Below are positions 24,210 through 32,530 of a DNA stretch of 36,863 nucleotides, in pieces. Numbering within the stretch: position 1 is the first letter of the stretch; each line of letters opens with the position of its first letter. The DNA is taken from the NCBI GenBank assembly GCA_002421825.1, contig DISR01000006.1:1-36863 (forward strand). The letters run 5' to 3'. The notes under the pieces were generated by a model. The model searched no databases and was not told the DNA's origin. It worked only from the letters and a program-made list of their open reading frames with translations. Made by a program: the position numbers and the translations under genes. This DNA is from Thiobacillus sp. UBA6205 (lineage in GTDB: Bacteria; Pseudomonadota; Gammaproteobacteria; Burkholderiales; Thiobacillaceae).

Positions 24210-25295
24210 ATGACTGAACTGAAAACAACCCCGCTCAACGCCACCCACCGCGAACTCAACGCCAAAATGGTCGATTTCGGCGGCTGGGACATGCCGGTGA
24301 ACTACGGCTCGCAGATCGAGGAGCACCACATCGTGCGCACGGGCTGCGGCCTGTTCGACGTCTCGCACATGCTGCCGCTCGACATCAGGGGCGAGAATGT
24401 GCGCGGCTTTTTGCGCAAGCTCGTCGCCAACAATGTCGACAAGCTGCAGGTCTCCGGCAAGGCGTTGTATTCCTGCATGCTGAACGAAGCCGGCGGGGTC
24501 ATCGACGACCTCATCATCTATTTCATGGACGAGTCCTGGTTCCGCCTCGTGGTCAACGCCGGCACCGCTGAGAAGGATCTCGCCTGGATGGAAAAAATGA
24601 ACGCCGAGTGGGGCATGAATCTCGCTCTCACCCCGCGCCGCGACCTGGCCATGGTCGCGATCCAGGGGCCGGATGCGAAAAAAGTGCTGGACGCGGCCAT
24701 GCCCGGCGCCGACAGCCTCACCGAAACCCTCAAGCCCTTCAACGCTGCGGCGCTGGGCGAGATGTTCATCGCGCGCACCGGCTATACCGGAGAGGACGGC
24801 TTCGAAGTCATGGTGCTGGCCAAATCCGCGCCCTTCTTCTGGAAGGCTCTGATGGAAGCCGGCGGCAAACCGATTGGATTGGGTGCACGCGACACCCTGC
24901 GCCTGGAAGCCGGCATGAACCTGTACGGCCAGGACATGGACGAGACCACCTCGCCGCTGGAATCCGGCCTCGCCTGGACCGTGGACCTGAAGACCGCGCG
25001 CGACTTCGTCGGCCGCAAGGCGCTGGAAGCGAGCGAAGTCACCAAACAACTGGTTGGCCTCGTTCTGCTCGACAAGGGCGTGCTGCGCAGCCACCAGAAC
25101 GTCTTCACCAGGCACGGCGAAGGGGAGATCACCTCCGGCACCTTCTCCCCCACCATGCAGCAGTCCGTCGCGCTGGCGAGGATTCCCCTGGGCATCGCCC
25201 CGGGCGAGGAAGTGGAAGTGGAAATCCGCGACAAGAAACTGAAGGCAAAAGTGGTTAAATATCCGTTCGTGCGCAATGGCAAGGTTTTGATTTGA
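24210..25295 (+). CDS. gcvT: Glycine cleavage system T protein (aminomethyltransferase)
   Basis: Transfers the methylene group from aminomethyl-lipoyl-GcvH to tetrahydrofolate, releasing ammonia. The 361-residue product has family length. Features are TPLNATHRELNAKMVDFGGWDMPV at the N-terminus (in part), CGLFDVSHML with the key Asp region, YSCMLNEAGGVIDDLIIY, IARTGYTGEDGFEV, and GARDTLRLEAGMNLYGQDMDE in order. It is the second gene of the riboswitch operon, after a hairpin element. Confidence 0.97.
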   Translation: MTELKTTPLNATHRELNAKMVDFGGWDMPVNYGSQIEEHHIVRTGCGLFDVSHMLPLDIRGENVRGFLRKLVANNVDKLQVSGKALYSCMLNEAGGVIDDLIIYFMDESWFRLVVNAGTAEKDLAWMEKMNAEWGMNLALTPRRDLAMVAIQGPDAKKVLDAAMPGADSLTETLKPFNAAALGEMFIARTGYTGEDGFEVMVLAKSAPFFWKALMEAGGKPIGLGARDTLRLEAGMNLYGQDMDETTSPLESGLAWTVDLKTARDFVGRKALEASEVTKQLVGLVLLDKGVLRSHQNVFTRHGEGEITSGTFSPTMQQSVALARIPLGIAPGEEVEVEIRDKKLKAKVVKYPFVRNGKVLI

Positions 25296-25310
25296 GAATT
25301 TTGAAACTGA

Positions 25311-25415
25311 GTGAAGGGGGAAGGGTAAAGGGTGATGCCCTCCCGGCGCTTCGCGCCACCCTCCCTGCCGGGAGGGTTGGGTTCAACCCTTCCCCCTTTA
25401 CCCTTCCCCCTTCAC
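25311..25415. repeat. GTGAAGGG-type hairpin element between gcvT and gcvH
   Basis: Left arm GTGAAGGGGGAAGGGTAAAG; right arm CTTTACCCTTCCCCCTTCAC (the exact complement of the left). A second, unrelated inverted repeat is nested in it (CCCTCCCGGC with GCCGGGAGGG). It ends 10 bp before the gcvH ATG, just in front of a GGAG ribosome-binding site. Confidence 0.88.
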
Positions 25416-25425
25416 TGGAGAAAAC

Positions 25426-25815
25426 ATGAGCATTCCCGCTGACCTGAAATACACCAAGTCCCACGAATGGGTCAAAGCCGAGGCCGACGGCACCGTGACC
25501 GTGGGCATCACCCACCATGCCCAGGACCTGCTGGGCGACATGGTGTTCGTCGAGAATCCCGCCGTGGGCCGCAAGCTCGCCAAGGGCGAGGAATGCGCCG
25601 TGGTCGAGTCGGTCAAGGCCGCCTCCGACGTCTACGCCCCCATCGCGGGCGAGGTTGTCGCCGCCAACGACGAAGTCGAGTCCAGCCCCGAGAAGATCAA
25701 CCAGGATGCCTACGACGCCTGGATGTTCAGGATCAGTCCGGCCAACCCCGCCGACGTGGACGCGCTGCTCGACGCGGCAGCCTACGAGGCGCACGTCGCG
25801 TCCGAGGCGCACTGA
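25426..25815 (+). CDS. gcvH: Glycine cleavage system H protein
   Basis: Lipoyl carrier that shuttles the aminomethyl group from the P to the T protein. It has 129 residues. The lipoyl-lysine is Lys64 in CAVVESVKAASDVYAP; flanking conserved parts are YTKSHEWVK, GITHHAQDLLGDMVFVE and SPEKINQDAYDAWMFRI. Strong ribosome-binding site (GGAG, 7 nt before ATG). The lipoyl group is made by the lipA product of the same operon. Confidence 0.97.
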   Translation: MSIPADLKYTKSHEWVKAEADGTVTVGITHHAQDLLGDMVFVENPAVGRKLAKGEECAVVESVKAASDVYAPIAGEVVAANDEVESSPEKINQDAYDAWMFRISPANPADVDALLDAAAYEAHVASEAH

Positions 25816-25821
25816 TTTCCC

Positions 25822-25889
25822 ACAAAGAGGACAAGAGGACGGGAGTCAAGCCTCCTTTGCCTTTCCTCTTGTCCTCATGTCCTCTTTGT
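25822..25889. repeat. GAGGAC-type hairpin element between gcvH and gcvPA
   Basis: Left arm ACAAAGAGGACAAGAGGAC; right arm TCCTCATGTCCTCTTTGT; 68 bp starting 6 bp after the gcvH stop. The outer part of the right arm is identical to that of the element at 24130. Confidence 0.88.
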
Positions 25890-25908
25890 TAAAGATGTTG
25901 AACTGACC

Positions 25909-27297
25909 ATGCCATTCATCCCCCACTCCGACGAGAACATTGCCGACATGCTGGCCGCCATCGGCGCCAAGGATATCGACGCGCTGTTCGACGAGATTCC
26001 CGCCGCGCTCAAGGCCGGCAAGCTGACCAAGGTCCCGGCAGGCATTTCCGAAATGGAAATCACCCGCCTGATGACGGAGCGCGCGGAAGCCGACGGCCGC
26101 TACCTCAACTTCCTCGGCGCCGGCGCCTACGAGCACCACATCCCCTCCGCGGTCTGGCAGATCACCACGCGCGGCGAGTTCTATTCCGCCTACACGCCCT
26201 ACCAGGCCGAGGCCAGCCAGGGCACGCTGCAGGTCATTTACGAATACCAGACCATGATGACGCGGCTGACCGGGCTCGACGTCTCCAACGCCTCGCTCTA
26301 CGACGGCGGCTCGGGCCTCGCCGAGGCGGTGCTGATGGCGGTGCGTGCGAACAAAGGGGGCAGCCGCCGCGTGCTCATGCCGAAGACCGTGCATCCGCTC
26401 TACCGCGCCGCCTGCCACGACATCGTGAAGAACCAGGAGATCGAACTGGTCGAGGTCGATTACGACCCCGCCAGCGGCAAGACGCTGTTGCCGAAAGATG
26501 CCGAAGGCTGCGCCGCCCTGGTCATCCCCCAGCCCAACTTCTTCGGGGTGCTGGAAGACGTCGACGCCATGACCGACTGGGCACATGCCAACAAGCTGCT
26601 GGCCATCGCCCTGGTCAACCCCACTACGCTGGCCGTACTGAAAGCGCCGGGCAAGTGGGGAACTGCCCCCAATCAAAGCGCCGGCGCCGACATCGCCGTG
26701 GGCGAAGGCCAGCCGCTGGGCGCGCCGCTGGCGAACGGCGGGCCCTACTTCGGCTTCATGTGCTGCAAGCAGGAATTCGTGCGCCAGATGCCGGGGCGCG
26801 TTGTCGGCCGCACCGTGGACCTCGACGGCAAGCCCGGTTTCTCGCTCACCCTGCAGGCGCGCGAACAGCATATCCGCCGTGCCAAGGCCACGTCCAACAT
26901 CTGTTCCAACCAGGGCCTGGTGGTCACGGCATCGACCATCTACATGAGCCTGCTCGGACCCGAAGGCCTTTCCCGAGTGGCACGTGCAAGCCACGCCAAT
27001 ACCCAATCCCTGGTCGGCAAACTCGTCGCCGTCGGTGCGGAACAAGTGTTCAACGGCGCCTATTTCCACGAAGCCGTCATCCGCACCAATGTGGAAAACG
27101 CCAAGCTGTTGCGCTCGCTCACCGGCCAGGGCATTGTCGGCGGCTTCGACCTGTCCATGGATTATCCGGAACTCGGCAACGCCATCCTGGTGTGCGCGAC
27201 CGAAACCAGGACCGAAGCCGATCTGGACCGCTATGCGCAGCAACTCGGACGCATCGTGTCCAGGCTTTCCGAGCCGCCGCCCTGCGCGCGGAAATGA
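25909..27297 (+). CDS. gcvPA: Glycine dehydrogenase (decarboxylating) subunit 1
   Basis: The N-terminal half of the split P protein; with GcvPB it decarboxylates glycine and loads the aminomethyl group on GcvH. The 462-residue product has family length. Features are MPFIPHSDENIADMLAAIG, FLGAGAYEHHIPSAVWQI, TPYQAEASQGTLQVIYEYQT, GGPYFGFMCCKQEFVRQMPG and RRAKATSNICSNQGL in order. It lacks the PLP lysine, which is on GcvPB, as expected. Confidence 0.97.
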   Translation: MPFIPHSDENIADMLAAIGAKDIDALFDEIPAALKAGKLTKVPAGISEMEITRLMTERAEADGRYLNFLGAGAYEHHIPSAVWQITTRGEFYSAYTPYQAEASQGTLQVIYEYQTMMTRLTGLDVSNASLYDGGSGLAEAVLMAVRANKGGSRRVLMPKTVHPLYRAACHDIVKNQEIELVEVDYDPASGKTLLPKDAEGCAALVIPQPNFFGVLEDVDAMTDWAHANKLLAIALVNPTTLAVLKAPGKWGTAPNQSAGADIAVGEGQPLGAPLANGGPYFGFMCCKQEFVRQMPGRVVGRTVDLDGKPGFSLTLQAREQHIRRAKATSNICSNQGLVVTASTIYMSLLGPEGLSRVARASHANTQSLVGKLVAVGAEQVFNGAYFHEAVIRTNVENAKLLRSLTGQGIVGGFDLSMDYPELGNAILVCATETRTEADLDRYAQQLGRIVSRLSEPPPCARK

Positions 27298-27303
27298 TTT
27301 TGA

Positions 27304-27369
27304 ACAAGGAGGACGGGGGGACAAGAGGAACTCCCCGTTTCTTTCCTCCTGTCCTCATGTCCTCTTTGT
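27304..27369. repeat. GAGGAC-type hairpin element between gcvPA and tpx
   Basis: Left arm ACAAGGAGGACGGGGGGACA, right arm TGTCCTCATGTCCTCTTTGT; 66 bp, beginning 6 bp after the gcvPA stop. Same family as 24130, 25822 and 27894, with diverged inner parts. Confidence 0.85.
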
Positions 27370-27390
27370 CAACGATTTAAGGAGAACAGC

Positions 27391-27885
27391 ATGGCAACCG
27401 TAACCCTCGCCGGCAACCCGATCGAAGTGGCAGGAAATTTTCCGAGAGTGGGCGATACTGCGCCGGACTTCAAACTGGTGAACAAGGACCTGGCCGATGT
27501 CTCGCTGGCCGATTTCGCCGGCAAGAAGAAGATCCTCAACATCGTGCCCAGCCTCGACACCCCGGTGTGCGCGAAATCGACCAAGGTGTTCAACGATGCC
27601 GCCGTCGGCAATACCGTCGTGCTGATCATCTCCGCCGACCTGCCCTTCGCGATGAAGCGATTCTGCAGCGTCGAAAACACCAACAACGTGGTGACCCTGT
27701 CGACCATGCGCGGTTGGGAATTCAGGAAAAACTACGGCGTGGACATCGCGAGCGGCCCGCTCACCGGCATCACCGCGCGCGCCGTGATCGTGCTGGACGA
27801 GAACAATAAAATCCTGCATGCCGAGCTGGTTCCCGAGATCAAGCAGGAGCCCGACTACGAGGCCGCGCTGGCCGCTTTGAAATGA
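27391..27885 (+). CDS. tpx: Thiol peroxidase (Tpx, atypical 2-Cys peroxiredoxin)
   Basis: Reduces hydrogen peroxide and alkyl peroxides using thioredoxin. It has 164 residues. The peroxidatic Cys60 lies in SLDTPVCAKSTKVF and the resolving Cys92 in AMKRFCSVEN, the exact Tpx pattern, with PRVGDTAPDFKLV upstream. It has a strong AAGGAG ribosome-binding site 6 nt before the ATG, the best in the operon. Its position between the two glycine dehydrogenase subunit genes, flanked by hairpin elements on both sides, is unusual and may reflect insertion or a need to protect lipoyl/thiol groups. Confidence 0.97.
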   Translation: MATVTLAGNPIEVAGNFPRVGDTAPDFKLVNKDLADVSLADFAGKKKILNIVPSLDTPVCAKSTKVFNDAAVGNTVVLIISADLPFAMKRFCSVENTNNVVTLSTMRGWEFRKNYGVDIASGPLTGITARAVIVLDENNKILHAELVPEIKQEPDYEAALAALK

Positions 27886-27893
27886 TTAATTGA

Positions 27894-27960
27894 ACAAGGG
27901 GAGCCAGAGGACAGGAGCAAGGTCTCCTCGTTTTTCCTCTTGTCCTCCTGTCCTCTTTGT
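27894..27960. repeat. GAGGAC-type hairpin element between tpx and gcvPB
   Basis: Left arm ACAAGGGGAGCCAGAGGACA, right arm TGTCCTCCTGTCCTCTTTGT; 67 bp. Fourth copy of the family in this operon and the most diverged in its left arm. Confidence 0.82.
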
Positions 27961-27978
27961 GGAATCTGATTTTTTGCC

Positions 27979-29424
27979 ATGCTGATATTCGAACACTCCC
28001 ACCCCGGCCGCGCGGCGAATGCGCAGCTGCCGCCCCAAGACGGCGCGCTCGACGACCTGCCCGCAGAACTGCTGCGCGACGCGCCGCCCGCGCTGCCGGA
28101 ATGCTCCGAACTGGACGTGGTGCGCCATTACACGCGCCTCTCGCAGAAGAACTTCTCCATCGACACCCAGTTCTACCCGCTCGGTTCGTGCACCATGAAG
28201 TACAACCCGCGCGCCTGCAATTCGCTCGCCATGCTGCCGCAGTTCCTGGCGCGCCACCCGCATGCGCCGGCGGAAACCGGTCAGGGTTTTCTGCAGAGCA
28301 TGTACGAGTTGCAGGAAATATTGAAGGACGTGACCGGCATGGCCGGCGTGTCGCTGGCGCCGATGGCCGGTGCGCAGGGCGAATTTGCCGGCATCGCCAT
28401 GATCCGCGCCTACCACGACGCGCGCGGCGACACCGCGAGGAACGAAATCCTGGTGCCCAATGCGGCGCACGGCACCAACCCGGCAACCGCGGTGATGTGC
28501 GGCTACACGGTCAGGGAAATTCCCACCGACCGCGAAGGCAACGTCGACCTCGAAGCGCTGAAGGCCGCGGTGGGACCGCAGACCGCCGGACTCATGCTGA
28601 CCAACCCCTCCACCCTGGGCGTGTTCGAGAAGACCATCCAGACCATCCAGAAGCTGGTGCACGATGCCGGCGGCCTCCTGTATTACGACGGCGCCAACCT
28701 CAACGCCATCCTGGGCTACGTGCGCCCCGGCGACATGGGCTTCGACGTCATCCACATGAACCTGCACAAGACCTTCTCCACCCCGCACGGCGGCGGCGGC
28801 CCCGGCGCCGGCCCGGTGGGCGTGGCCGAGCGCCTGCTTCCCTTCCTGCCGGTGCCGGTGGTGATCAACGACAACGGCGTCTACCGCAATGCGGCGGAAG
28901 CCGACCTGCCGCAATCCATCGGCCGCATGAGCGCCAACGGCGGCAATGCCGGGGTTCTGCTGCGCGCCTACATCTATGCGCGCATGCTGGGCGCGGAAGG
29001 CATGCACCGCGTGGCCGAGTTCGCCACCCTCAACGCCAACTACCTGATGGCCAGGCTGCGCGATGCCGGCTTCGAGCTGGCCTACCCGACGCGGCGCGCC
29101 AGCCACGAGTTCATCGTCACGCTGAAAAAGGTGAAGGACGAAACCGGCGTGTCGGCGATGGACTTCGCCAAGCGCCTGCTCGACTACGGTTTCCACGCGC
29201 CTACCACCTACTTCCCTTTGCTGGTGCCCGAGTGCCTGCTGATCGAGCCGTCGGAAACCGAGAGCAAGGAGACGCTCGACGCCTTCATCGAGGCCTGCAT
29301 CAGGATCAAGGAAGAAGCCTACGCCGATGCGGACCTGGTGAAGGGCGCACCCTATACACAGCCCGTAAGAAGGCTTGACGACGTGAAGGCGGCGCGCGAA
29401 CTGGATCTGGCATACAGGGGCTAG
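27979..29424 (+). CDS. gcvPB: Glycine dehydrogenase (decarboxylating) subunit 2
   Basis: The C-terminal, PLP-binding half of the split P protein. It has 481 residues. The PLP lysine is Lys264 in HMNLHKTFSTPHGGGGPG; other conserved parts are YPLGSCTMKYNPR, LAPMAGAQGEFAG, PNAAHGTNPATA and YYDGANLNAILG. Decarboxylates glycine together with GcvPA. Last gene of the operon; the stop codon lies inside the left arm of a weak inverted repeat (29417-29494). Confidence 0.97.
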   Translation: MLIFEHSHPGRAANAQLPPQDGALDDLPAELLRDAPPALPECSELDVVRHYTRLSQKNFSIDTQFYPLGSCTMKYNPRACNSLAMLPQFLARHPHAPAETGQGFLQSMYELQEILKDVTGMAGVSLAPMAGAQGEFAGIAMIRAYHDARGDTARNEILVPNAAHGTNPATAVMCGYTVREIPTDREGNVDLEALKAAVGPQTAGLMLTNPSTLGVFEKTIQTIQKLVHDAGGLLYYDGANLNAILGYVRPGDMGFDVIHMNLHKTFSTPHGGGGPGAGPVGVAERLLPFLPVPVVINDNGVYRNAAEADLPQSIGRMSANGGNAGVLLRAYIYARMLGAEGMHRVAEFATLNANYLMARLRDAGFELAYPTRRASHEFIVTLKKVKDETGVSAMDFAKRLLDYGFHAPTTYFPLLVPECLLIEPSETESKETLDAFIEACIRIKEEAYADADLVKGAPYTQPVRRLDDVKAARELDLAYRG

Positions 29425-29494
29425 GACTCGGCAGAGGACTGGGGTTGGGCGCACAAAAATGGCGCCGCCTTGGGGCCGCACAATGCCTAGCCCC
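29417..29494. repeat. Weak inverted repeat after gcvPB, possible terminator
   Basis: GGGGCTAGG (29417-29425, containing the gcvPB TAG stop) and CCTAGCCCC (29486-29494). The arms are followed by purine-rich (left) and pyrimidine-rich (right) stretches, so it may be a degenerate relative of the intercistronic elements. No U-tract. Confidence 0.5.
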
Positions 29495-29533
29495 TTTCCG
29501 CTCATTCCTGACCCCTAACTCCCGCCCCTCGCA

Positions 29534-29539
29534 TACAAT
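29534..29539 (+). promoter_or_regulatory. -10-like TACAAT 7 nt before the dgkA start
   Basis: TACAAT (5/6 match), then 7 nt, then ATG 29547; no Shine-Dalgarno sequence. It predicts a leaderless dgkA transcript. Confidence 0.45.
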
Positions 29540-29546
29540 AGCCGGC

Positions 29547-29921
29547 ATGGAAGAAAAGTCTCCATTCAAGGGCAAGACCGGCCTGGCGCGCGTCTGGAAT
29601 GCGCTGTTCTACTCGGTCGACGGCCTCAAGGCCGCAATACGGCACGAGGACGCGTTTCGCCAGGAACTGCTGCTGACCCTGTTCTGCATTCCGCTTGCCT
29701 TGTGGCTGGAGCCGGCCGCACTGGGTCGGGTGCTGATGATCGGCGCGCTGTTTCTGGTGCTGATCGTGGAACTGGTCAACTCTGCGATCGAGGCCGTCGT
29801 GGACCGCGTATCGCTCGAGGAAAACCATCTGGCCAAGCGTGCCAAGGACATTGGCAGCGCGGCCGTGCTGTTGAGCCTGCTCAACCTGGCAGTCGTCTGG
29901 GGGCTGGTGTTGGCAGGATAA
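29547..29921 (+). CDS. dgkA: Diacylglycerol kinase
   Basis: Small trimeric inner-membrane kinase that recycles diacylglycerol to phosphatidic acid. It has 124 residues: RVWNALFYSVDGLKAAIRHEDAFRQE (first amphipathic part and Glu-rich site), three transmembrane helices (about 43-58, 62-80, 102-122), and the signature VELVNSAIEAVVDR with the catalytic Glu. The start at 29547 (MEEKSPFKGKTGLARVWNA) is preferred over an upstream in-frame Met because it gives the family N-terminus. Confidence 0.95.
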   Translation: MEEKSPFKGKTGLARVWNALFYSVDGLKAAIRHEDAFRQELLLTLFCIPLALWLEPAALGRVLMIGALFLVLIVELVNSAIEAVVDRVSLEENHLAKRAKDIGSAAVLLSLLNLAVVWGLVLAG

Positions 29922-29981
29922 GCGAGATCGACGCCGACTCTGCGGCAGAGCGGTCAGGGATAACAGAAACCTAACAAGAAC

Positions 29982-31493
29982 ATGCGCATACGCATTGGGA
30001 TCGCGGCACTCTCCTTCGCCATCAACTTGCCTGCATATGGCCTTGGCTTCGGAGAGCTGACCGTCGCCAGCGGCCTGGGGCAACCGCTTCGAGCGCATGT
30101 CCCCCTGCTGGGGGAGGAGACCGGCCTCGACCAGGATTGCTTCAGGGTGCAGGCCGCAGGCGGCAACCTCCCCTCGCCGCCGGACATGCATCTCAGCATG
30201 GAAACGCCTGCCGGAAAACGGCCGGCACTTCGCATCTCCACCCGATCGCCGGTCAACGATCCGGCAATGGGATTCGTCCTCGTCGCCCAGTGCGAAGGCC
30301 AATTGCAAAAGGAATACGTCCTGCTGCTGGATCCCGTTGACCCACCGCACCGGATCGGCTTGCCAGTGGCGGAAACGCAGGCTGCAACCGAAGACGGACA
30401 ACGACCGCCGGCCGTCTTCCCGGCCATCGCCGAGGCACCCCAAGCCCCGGCCTCGCAAGCCGCAACGCGCACCCCCGCCAGCCGGCCGGTTCGGGGCAAA
30501 CCGGCAAACAGGCCAAAGCCCCAGCCCAGACTGGTGCTTTCTGGCACGCGCAACTTCGAGGGCGGGGATGCCGGCGCGCTTTCCCTCAGACTGGACCTCA
30601 GCCTGCCTGACCCTTCGCGCGTCCGGCCGGCGCCGCTGTCCGAAACCGAGCTTTCCGACGAGAGTGCCGCGCTCAACCGCAAACTGGATCATCTCGAGCG
30701 GCAGCTCGCCGCATTGCAAGAACGCAATACCGAGTTGCTCCGGCAGGCCCAGGCCGCGGAAATTGCCCCCACCCGCCCCATACGGAGATCCGGCACGCCG
30801 CAGTGGCCATACCTCCTGCTCGGCCTGCTGTTATCCAGTGCAGCGATTGCCCTGGTTTTATACCGTCACTCCGGCAGGCGCGGCGGGCCGCCAGGCGAGG
30901 CGCCTCGCATCCGGACCGCGCGCGCCCCCGTTCTGTCGCGCCGGACAGTGCGCGCCAGACCCGGCCGGCTCGAGACGCGGGCCGCCCCGGCATCCGCTCC
31001 GTCAAGCCAGGACGACGACCTGCTGTTTGAACCCGCCCGGGGCACCGAAATCCGCGACAGCATGAAGGACGAAGTGGAGGTTTTCATTGCGCATGGCAAC
31101 ACCACGCTTGCCATTGAACTGCTGGAAAGCCATGTCCGGGAATCGCCAGAGGGGTCGCCGGTGCCCTGGCTGCTGCTGCTCGACTTGCTCCAGCGCGAGA
31201 ACCTCAGCTCCAAATATGAAGCAGCGAGCCGGCAATGCAAACAGCACTTCAACGTGGAAATCCCCAGCCCCGACAGGCTTGCCGCCGCATCCGGCAAGCC
31301 TGGACTCGAGGCTTATCCGCACATCCTGGCGGGGCTGACAAGGGTATGGACTTCCGACAAGGCCATCCCCTATCTCGACGACCTGCTTCGCGACAGCCGA
31401 AACGGCAGCCGCACCGGCCTCAGCCTGGCCGCTTTCAACGAAATACTGCTGCTGCGTTCGATCCGCGCAAGGGAAGCTGCGGGATCCTGGTAG
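29982..31493 (+). CDS. FimV-like peptidoglycan-associated membrane protein
   Basis: A 503-residue protein. A signal-like N-terminus (MRIRIGIAALSFAINLPAYG) is followed by the FimV/TspA N-terminal signature LGFGELTVASGLGQPLRAHVPLLG (in part), a Pro-rich disordered part, a coiled coil (about 226-262, ALNRKLDHLERQLAALQERN), one transmembrane helix (about 274-293) and a cytoplasmic C-terminal part with a TPR-like AIELLESHVRESP segment. FimV organises the cell pole and type IV pilus regulation in Pseudomonas. At 503 residues it is shorter than classical FimV (over 900) and no LysM is obvious. Function inferred from family only. Confidence 0.8.
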   Translation: MRIRIGIAALSFAINLPAYGLGFGELTVASGLGQPLRAHVPLLGEETGLDQDCFRVQAAGGNLPSPPDMHLSMETPAGKRPALRISTRSPVNDPAMGFVLVAQCEGQLQKEYVLLLDPVDPPHRIGLPVAETQAATEDGQRPPAVFPAIAEAPQAPASQAATRTPASRPVRGKPANRPKPQPRLVLSGTRNFEGGDAGALSLRLDLSLPDPSRVRPAPLSETELSDESAALNRKLDHLERQLAALQERNTELLRQAQAAEIAPTRPIRRSGTPQWPYLLLGLLLSSAAIALVLYRHSGRRGGPPGEAPRIRTARAPVLSRRTVRARPGRLETRAAPASAPSSQDDDLLFEPARGTEIRDSMKDEVEVFIAHGNTTLAIELLESHVRESPEGSPVPWLLLLDLLQRENLSSKYEAASRQCKQHFNVEIPSPDRLAAASGKPGLEAYPHILAGLTRVWTSDKAIPYLDDLLRDSRNGSRTGLSLAAFNEILLLRSIRAREAAGSW

Positions 31494-31556
31494 CACTCCT
31501 GCCGGGACGGCCTTTTGCGGGATAATGCGGCTGATTCGATTTTCCGGTCCCACGCC

Positions 31557-32489
31557 ATGCGCACATTGATCTGCGGCTCCCTTGCCTTCGATTCCATCAT
31601 GGTCTTCCACGACCACTTCAAGCACCACATCCTGCCGGACAAGATCCACATCCTCAACGTCTCCTTTCTGGTGCCCGACATGCGCCGCGAGTTCGGCGGC
31701 TGCGCCGGCAACATCGCCCATAACCTGAAACTGCTCGACGGTGCGCCGGTGATCATGGCCACGGTAGGCGAGGATTTCGCGCCCTATGCATCGCGCCTGG
31801 AGCGCCTGGGCCTGTCTCTTGAATGCATACGCAAAATCGATGGCAGCTATACCGCTCAGGCCTTCATCACCACCGACCTGTCAGACAACCAGATCACCGC
31901 CTTCCACCCCGGCGCAATGAACCACTCGCATCTGAACGATGCCTCTTCCGCAGAAGGCATCCAGCTTGGCATTGTCTCGCCGGACGGGCGCGATGGCATG
32001 CTCGCCCATTGCGCGCAGTTCCGGGCGGCTGGCATTCCCTTCGTCTTCGATCCCGGCCAGGGCATGCCGCTGTTCGATGGCGAGGCGTTGCTGAAGATGG
32101 TGCGCCAGGCAAGCTACGTGACGCTGAACGATTACGAAGCCGAACTGCTTCAGGCGCGCACCGGCCAAACATTGGACAGGCTTGCGCGCGAAGTCGAAGC
32201 CCTCATCGTCACCAAGGGTGCGGAGGGTTCGGATTTCCACGTCGGCGGAAAAACCATTCGCATTCCTGCCGCACCGGTGCGCGCGGTGATCGACCCCACC
32301 GGCTGCGGGGACGCATTCCGCGCCGGCCTGCTCTACGGCATCGCTCATGGCATGGATTGGGAAACTACCGGGCGGCTCGCGAGTCTCATGGGTGCTATAA
32401 AGATAGAAAGCCGCGGCGGACAGAATCATGCGCCCAGCCGCCTGGAGATTGAAACCCGGTTCGCCGAGTCTTTCGGCTACCGGATCTAG
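31557..32489 (+). CDS. PfkB-family kinase, adenosine/ribokinase-like
   Basis: A 310-residue ribokinase-fold enzyme. It has an N-terminal CGSLAFDSIMVF strand, the substrate-side GGCAGNIAHNL motif (47-57) and the C-terminal PfkB signature DPTGCGDAFRAGLLYG with anion hole and catalytic Asp252. The family phosphorylates sugars or nucleosides with ATP; the GGCAGN type resembles bacterial adenosine kinase, but the substrate is not certain. The start at 31557 (MRTLICGSLAFDS) is chosen because upstream in-frame codons do not resemble the family. A GATAAT (31521-31526) lies 30 nt upstream. Confidence 0.88.
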   Translation: MRTLICGSLAFDSIMVFHDHFKHHILPDKIHILNVSFLVPDMRREFGGCAGNIAHNLKLLDGAPVIMATVGEDFAPYASRLERLGLSLECIRKIDGSYTAQAFITTDLSDNQITAFHPGAMNHSHLNDASSAEGIQLGIVSPDGRDGMLAHCAQFRAAGIPFVFDPGQGMPLFDGEALLKMVRQASYVTLNDYEAELLQARTGQTLDRLAREVEALIVTKGAEGSDFHVGGKTIRIPAAPVRAVIDPTGCGDAFRAGLLYGIAHGMDWETTGRLASLMGAIKIESRGGQNHAPSRLEIETRFAESFGYRI

Positions 32490-32530
32490 CGCCGGACCGA
32501 CTGTTCGGCGCTTGCCGACTGGAGTTCGAG

